Shown: one piece after another, positions 43,379 through 47,599 of the stretch | How the letters are laid out: every line of letters starts with the position of its first letter | How positions within the stretch are numbered: the first letter of the stretch is position 1 | Assembly: GCA_014238205.1 (NCBI GenBank) | Contig: JABABM010000018.1 | Location: 1-47,599 of the forward strand | Source of the DNA: Phycisphaerales bacterium | GTDB lineage: Bacteria > Planctomycetota > Phycisphaerae > Phycisphaerales > SM1A02 | Reading direction: 5' to 3' | Length of the DNA stretch: 47,599 nt | Translations under genes and position numbers: made by a program | The notes under the pieces: generated by a model | What the model was told of the DNA's origin: nothing | The model's database searches: none | Seen by the model: the letters and a program-made list of their open reading frames with translations, nothing else

Positions 43379-44110
43379 CTACGCAGCCAACTGCCGGGAC
43401 ACGTACCCCGGCGAAACAGCGCGAGCAAGGGCATCCTCATGGCTGATGCACCCGCGTCTGCAGAGCTCGGTGATCGAGGCATCGAGACTGATCATCCCGA
43501 CAGAACGACTGGTCTCGATCACGTTTGGTATTTCAAACGTCCGTGCCTCACGGATGATGTTGCGGACTGCCGGGGTACAAAGAAGAAGTTCGACGGCTGG
43601 GATCATGCCTTCCTGGTCGATTCTCCTGAAGAGAGTCTGTGACACGACCGCCTGGAGCGTATTGCCGAGCATCGCACGGATCTGGTTCTGCTGGCCGGCG
43701 GGATACATGTCGATGATCCGCTCGACCGTCTGGCTGGCATTGACCGTATGCAGCGTTGAAAGAACAAGGTGCCCCGTCTCTGCAGCGGACATCGCCAGGG
43801 CCGTCGTCTCCAGGTCTCGCATCTCGCCGACGAGAATGATGTCCGGATCCTGTCGAAGGGCATGCTTCAGCCCCGACGAGAAGGATGCCATGTCCTGGCC
43901 GAGTTCTCGCTGTTCGATGAGGCATGTATCCGATTCAAGCCTGTACTCGATCGGATCCTCGAGGGTGATCACGTGAAGCCGGGCTCGACGATTCATCGCG
44001 GAGATCATCGCTGCAAGTGTTGTCGACTTGCCTGAACCGGTGTCTCCCGTGACCAGGACGAGTCCACGAGGCAGGCGTGTAAGGTTGGCAACAGTGGAAG
44101 GAAGGTTCAA
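43379..44110 (-). CDS. pilT: PilT C-terminal part (motor ATPase domain), separated from its N-terminus by an in-frame TAA
   Basis: 243 residues from a TTG right after the TAA at 44111-44113, in the same frame as the N-terminal piece. It holds the AAA+ secretion ATPase core: Walker A GDTGSGKST, Asp box region LEDPIEYRLES, Walker B ILVGEMRDLET and His box LSTLHTVNASQTVERIIDMYP, all typical of the PilT retraction ATPase. With the N-terminal piece it equals the full PilT length (about 350). No Shine-Dalgarno precedes the TTG, so independent translation is doubtful. Either the stop is read through, the gene is a recent pseudogene, or the base is a sequence error. Confidence 0.8.
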   Translation of the reverse strand: MNLPSTVANLTRLPRGLVLVTGDTGSGKSTTLAAMISAMNRRARLHVITLEDPIEYRLESDTCLIEQRELGQDMASFSSGLKHALRQDPDIILVGEMRDLETTALAMSAAETGHLVLSTLHTVNASQTVERIIDMYPAGQQNQIRAMLGNTLQAVVSQTLFRRIDQEGMIPAVELLLCTPAVRNIIREARTFEIPNVIETSRSVGMISLDASITELCRRGCISHEDALARAVSPGYVSRQLAA

Positions 44111-44434
44111 TTAAGAGAGTTCAGGAACCTCGCTCCGCACCATGCGAAGGGCAAGTGCAATCACACCTCGCTGCCGGTGTGCATTGACCCTGTACCGTCC
44201 CAGTCCGTTGACTTCATGAGAGAAATCCATGTCTCCAAGTTCTTCGAACCGTGCTCGCTGGGCATCGGTCGACATCGACTCGAAGCAGTGCTGAACATCC
44301 TCGTTGCGCAGCACGGGTGCGTCCATCGGTTCGATCATGGTATGGACACGAACCATGGGCGGATGGCCCGGCACCAGGTGCAGATCGGAGGCTCGAAGGT
44401 CATCGGCTCGTTGAAGAAGATCGTTGAGGCACAT
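44111..44434 (-). CDS. pilT: PilT N-terminal part, truncated by an in-frame TAA
   Basis: 107 residues from MCLNDLLQRADDLRAS. It matches the PAS-like N-terminal domain of PilT: LRASDLHLVPGHPPMVRVH, then DMDFSHEVNGLGRYRVNAHR, then ALALRMVRSEVPELS. The TAA follows exactly where PilT normally continues -x-LNLP-, so a single residue is replaced by a stop. The next codon resumes the PilT frame without shift. See the paired C-terminal entry for the rest. Confidence 0.8.
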   Translation of the reverse strand: MCLNDLLQRADDLRASDLHLVPGHPPMVRVHTMIEPMDAPVLRNEDVQHCFESMSTDAQRARFEELGDMDFSHEVNGLGRYRVNAHRQRGVIALALRMVRSEVPELS

Positions 44435-44615
44435 GGCAGTTCCTGCAGGTCATCGGAAAACGTGACCATGCCTACCATCGGCCCGGTTCAACAGGGCATT
44501 CAGGGGGATGCTTCATCAAGAGCAGGAGATTCAATCCAACTGGTCATGCTGCACGAGATGGAACAGATCGCATGCAATCGCAGTGTGTATGACCTGTTCG
44601 GGTTCTGCGGAGGAT

Positions 44616-45110
44616 TCAGCGTACTGAAACGGTTCTGTTCGATGGCCATTGCAGGACACCGGACGCTTTGAATCCAATGGAGGGCCGAAATCCCATGTCC
44701 AGAAAGGTTTCCGCAAGCACACCCTCACCCAGGTAGACCAGGTTCCCGGAAAGCGACCATTTGGATGAATCCGGGAGGAAACCGAGTCCCCTGTAATCAT
44801 GCGGCAACAACGGGAAGGATGCAGGAAGCGTGAACGTGCGTTTCGATCCTTCGGTCAAGGTCATCTCGGCTGCATGTCGCCCCTGGTAGACCTGTCGACC
44901 ATGCATGGAGAGGGTGTAGTCGAACTCGAGCAGGCGGAGAGTCTGCTCGTGGGCGTTCGAGATTGTTCCATTGAACACGAGGGACGCAGCCTCGTCATGT
45001 TCTCCAACTACTTCGACCGACTCGATCGCGATGGAGGGGGCAGACGCACACCCGGTGAAGGGAATGAGGCCAAGGAGGAGCAGACCGAAGATCCTATTGC
45101 AACGAGACAT
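44616..45110 (-). CDS. LEA14-like (WHy domain) lipoprotein
   Basis: 164 residues. A signal peptide ends in a lipobox (FGLLLLGLIPFTGC), predicting lipid anchoring. The domain begins PSIAIESVEVVGEHDEAASL and continues VFNGTISNAHEQTLRLLEFDYTL-type strands with SMHGRQVYQGRHA. This is the water-stress/hypersensitive (WHy) domain of LEA14-like proteins, thought to bind or protect other molecules. It is 182 bp after the pilT N-terminal gene start and divergent from the next gene by 51 bp. Confidence 0.78.
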   Translation of the reverse strand: MSRCNRIFGLLLLGLIPFTGCASAPSIAIESVEVVGEHDEAASLVFNGTISNAHEQTLRLLEFDYTLSMHGRQVYQGRHAAEMTLTEGSKRTFTLPASFPLLPHDYRGLGFLPDSSKWSLSGNLVYLGEGVLAETFLDMGFRPSIGFKASGVLQWPSNRTVSVR

Positions 45111-45140
45111 GGATGCACTCTACCACGGGCGGCTCATCGA

Positions 45141-45148
45141 CCTAGAAT
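45141..45148 (+). promoter_or_regulatory. CTAGAAT-type -10 box of the propeller gene
   Basis: The box TAGAAT ends 13 bases before the ATG at 45162, so transcription would begin only about 7 bases before the start codon. There is no Shine-Dalgarno between them, consistent with a leaderless or near-leaderless message. Confidence 0.4.
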
Positions 45149-45161
45149 CCTGTCAATCAGC

Positions 45162-47599
45162 ATGTCGATCCCACAGGCCATCCCTGCCCTTCTGGCCATC
45201 CTGATCACCTTCGCTTCTGCGGGTGGACAGGACAACCCGGTCTACATCGATGAATCACCGACAGGACTGGACCTGCTTCATGCCGCGGACCAACTTGTTG
45301 CAACTGATCCATCGGCCGCTGCACTGCGACTCCAGGAACTCCTTGAGAACTCTGCCGGTCGCGTAGTCCCCGTCGAGGGTGGAGGAGGAGACCGGTTCCA
45401 AGGGATCCGGGAGATGGTTCTTCAACGGCTCCGGGAAGAACCGGCACTGCTCGAGGCCTGGCGGAGGCAGTGGAGTGATACGGCTGCATCTGCGCTGGCG
45501 CGAAATGACCTTGCGAGTGTCGAACGGCGATGGGAACTTGCTCCGGCGGGACTCACCGCCCTGCTCCACCTTGGGCACCGTGACATTGAACGCGGGACGC
45601 CGGGTCGAGGTACGGAACGACTGCGTCGAGTGCTGTTGCACCCGGACGCGGATGACCAGTCACTGGCCAATGCACGTTATGGACTTGCAATGGCAGCAGC
45701 CATGACGGGTGATCAAGCGGCGTTGGATGAACACAAGGATGTACTTGTCTCAATCGGTCCAGCCGCCGAGCCATGGCTCGAGGCGATTGATCAATGGCGA
45801 TTCGAGCCATCTCCGTGGGCCTCGACCACGATTCATGACACCGGGGCATCTTCGGACATGGATCAACTCGTTGGTCTGTCGATCTGGTCAACCTCGCTGG
45901 AAGACAGCCTGCTTGCACGCCGATTCGGTGTGCCGAGCAGGCTTGCCCGAAACGCAAGTGAAAACCTGCAGACAAGGACCGATTCGGGCTGGTACACGAC
46001 CTCGTCACCCACGATTCATGGCGACCTGGTCTTCCTGAATCTCGGCAGGGATGTGATTGCCTTCGACGTGCTGACCGGACAGGAGCAGTGGCATTACAAG
46101 CACCGACAGGCCGACTTCACGCTTGACCCCAATGAACGTCCAAATGGAACGAACGAGGTGGCCATCGAGGGTCGGTTCATCGTCACCATTGCCGGAATCA
46201 ACTACGGGGATGAGCGATCGAGTGATGGTGCGATTCTCTGCCTTGATGCAGAGAGCGGCCGGCTTCGATGGTCCGTCATTCTTGACGGCAACCCCGACAT
46301 ACCCATGTCGAATGACCTGTTTCCCTGCAGTTCGCCGGTGATTCACGAAGGAGTTGCCTACGTCATGGCTCGAAGAATCAGCCGACAGCAACTTGTCAGC
46401 GAGTCACTGGTTGCCATTGATCTTGTTCACGGCGAAGTGCTCTGGTCACGTTGGATCGCCTCCTCAGGTCAACTCCGAAGAAACATCGAGCAGGCTGTTT
46501 CGATGCCCCTGCCAGATGGTGATCGGATCCATGTTCGAACCACCGCCGGCGCCATTGCCTCCGTCGATGCGTCAACCGGTGACCTGCTCTGGGTACAGCG
46601 AATGCCTCCACCAGACCCGAATGCGTTCGAAACCCGCATGCGACCCTACACCTCCCTCCAGCCTGTTCGTATTCCAGGAGGGCTGCTTGCACATGCTCCG
46701 GATGGAAGAACCCTCTTCATGCTCGATCCTGGAACGGGCGAGGTGCTGGAATCATGGTCACTGGTCAGTTCTCCCTCATGGAATGAACCCCTGTACCTGC
46801 TGTCAGACGGCACGTACATCTTTTCCATCGGGGTCGACCTGAGTTGCTTCAAGATAGACAACCTGGACGTACCGCTCTGGCGGCACCAGTGGGTCGACTC
46901 CGAAGAAGACATTGCAGGTCGCATCCAGATCCTTGAAGACAGCATCATCATTCCAATGCAGGACCGGCTCCTCCAGATCGACAGTGCAACGGGAACCGTC
47001 GACACGGAATTGCATGTTCCACGTTCAGGGAATGCACTGCTTGCAGGCTCACAACTGTTTGTCGCCGGACCCACTGCACTTGAAGCCTACTGCGCTTTTG
47101 AACGTGCTGAAACAGCACTCCAGGGCAGGATCGAGGCAACGCCGGATTCCCTGGAACCACGGATGGATCTTGTCCGACTTGCCGCGAGAAGCGGGAACAA
47201 CACCCTCCTGGTCGAAGCTGCAGGAAACATGCTGGATCTGCTTGAAAAGGATCCGGAAGACGAAGCTGCCCGCGACCAGCTGCTTGAACATCTCGTCACG
47301 GCGATGCAAAACCTTGACCCGGGGCAGGAACCTGCGGGTGAACTCGTAGCAGGATTGATGAAGCGGACTGCAACAACGCCCTCGCAGCAGCTTGAGGCCC
47401 GGTTGGCCCTGGGCGACTGGCTGTACGACACGATCCCTCATGCAGCTGCCCAGCACTGGATGGCGATCCTCTTGCAGGAAGAAATTGGAGATGCATGGCA
47501 TGTCGAGAACAATGTGCATGCCCCTGGATCCATGTGGGCTCGACAACGCCTTGCTGGAATCGATGCTCTTGATGTGAGTTCCGGGCCCCTGGCGGAATC
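45162..47599 (+). CDS. Exported PQQ-like beta-propeller protein (3' end beyond the window)
   Basis: The frame from ATG 45162 is open to the last base (over 812 residues), so the gene is cut by the window edge. A signal peptide (MSIPQAIPALLAILITFASA) is followed by an alpha-helical, TPR-like region of about 200 residues. Then come PQQ/Trp-docking type propeller strands: DLVFLNLGRDVIAFDVLTGQ, AILCLDAESGRLRWS, VAIDLVHGEVLWSRW, ASVDASTGDLLWVQ and LFMLDPGTGEVLESW. A helical repeat region resumes near the end. No catalytic residue set for a PQQ enzyme was seen, so a binding or scaffold role is likelier. Confidence 0.85.
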   Translation, partial: MSIPQAIPALLAILITFASAGGQDNPVYIDESPTGLDLLHAADQLVATDPSAAALRLQELLENSAGRVVPVEGGGGDRFQGIREMVLQRLREEPALLEAWRRQWSDTAASALARNDLASVERRWELAPAGLTALLHLGHRDIERGTPGRGTERLRRVLLHPDADDQSLANARYGLAMAAAMTGDQAALDEHKDVLVSIGPAAEPWLEAIDQWRFEPSPWASTTIHDTGASSDMDQLVGLSIWSTSLEDSLLARRFGVPSRLARNASENLQTRTDSGWYTTSSPTIHGDLVFLNLGRDVIAFDVLTGQEQWHYKHRQADFTLDPNERPNGTNEVAIEGRFIVTIAGINYGDERSSDGAILCLDAESGRLRWSVILDGNPDIPMSNDLFPCSSPVIHEGVAYVMARRISRQQLVSESLVAIDLVHGEVLWSRWIASSGQLRRNIEQAVSMPLPDGDRIHVRTTAGAIASVDASTGDLLWVQRMPPPDPNAFETRMRPYTSLQPVRIPGGLLAHAPDGRTLFMLDPGTGEVLESWSLVSSPSWNEPLYLLSDGTYIFSIGVDLSCFKIDNLDVPLWRHQWVDSEEDIAGRIQILEDSIIIPMQDRLLQIDSATGTVDTELHVPRSGNALLAGSQLFVAGPTALEAYCAFERAETALQGRIEATPDSLEPRMDLVRLAARSGNNTLLVEAAGNMLDLLEKDPEDEAARDQLLEHLVTAMQNLDPGQEPAGELVAGLMKRTATTPSQQLEARLALGDWLYDTIPHAAAQHWMAILLQEEIGDAWHVENNVHAPGSMWARQRLAGIDALDVSSGPLAE

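Overview
The window looks like a chromosomal segment from a Planctomycetota bacterium of the Phycisphaerae type. This is an inference from family content. The DNA is GC-rich, with mostly TGA stops. Several secreted proteins end in a two-repeat dockerin-like module (pattern D-x-D/N-G-N-x-x-V-x-V-x-D-L-L-x-x-I-x-x-W-G), one ends in a PEP-CTERM-like PAPG...GRRRRRR tail, and several carry a Cys-rich 'GACC' module. There is also a eukaryote-like UDP-sugar pyrophosphorylase and an archaeal-looking phosphohexomutase. No insertion sequence, CRISPR array, rRNA or convincing tRNA was seen.

Layout. 1-5.9 kb (+): four tandem surface or secreted proteins (one cut by the window edge) built from FG-GAP propeller repeats, a right-handed beta-helix, dockerin-like ends and GACC modules. 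6.0-8.4 kb (-): a small membrane protein, a Cys-rich protein with four TRASH/YHS-like metal-binding repeats, and a membrane-anchored hypothetical. 8.55-8.83 kb: a 52-codon gene with extreme C-ending codon bias, followed by a strong terminator. 8.8-15.6 kb: the iron-sulfur assembly locus, with an A-type carrier gene divergent from sufB-sufC-sufD-sufS-sufT, then a Rieske ferredoxin and a sulfotransferase in the same tight run. A perfect 23-bp palindrome lies between two divergent CTAGAAT boxes and is a candidate operator. 15.6-22.8 kb: a PEP-CTERM protein, a beta-helix protein, a solitary adenine DNA methylase, a noncoding stretch with three 21-bp tandem repeats, a CBM9-like lipoprotein divergent from moaA, and a dockerin lipoprotein. 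22.9-26.5 kb: a ureohydrolase, galE, a DUF368 polyprenyl-phosphate transporter and a small unknown gene. 26.5-35.3 kb: nine minus-strand genes, transcribed phoU, UDP-sugar pyrophosphorylase, two DedA genes, a kinase-like/deoxyribosyltransferase-like fusion, truA, a helical secreted unknown, a BshB1-like deacetylase and dut. 35.4-36.8 kb (+): pdxJ and a Nudix hydrolase. 36.8-44.4 kb (-): a type IV pilus/type II secretion-like set (pilT split by an in-frame TAA, gspF/pilC, three prepilin-like genes), then a PTPS-family gene and a glmM-like mutase. 44.6-47.6 kb: a LEA14-like lipoprotein and, divergently, a long beta-propeller protein that runs off the end.

Links between genes. The suf genes form one machine: SufS supplies sulfur, SufBCD is the scaffold, and SufT and the A-type carrier handle maturation and transfer. 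The envelope genes (galE, UDP-sugar pyrophosphorylase, glmM-like, DUF368, DedA) all touch nucleotide-sugar supply and undecaprenyl-phosphate recycling. The most interesting leads are the split pilT, the suf operator with its CTAGAAT promoter boxes, the highly biased small gene, the nucleotide-enzyme fusion, the EF-hand-bearing minor pilin and the 21-bp repeats beside the lone methylase.
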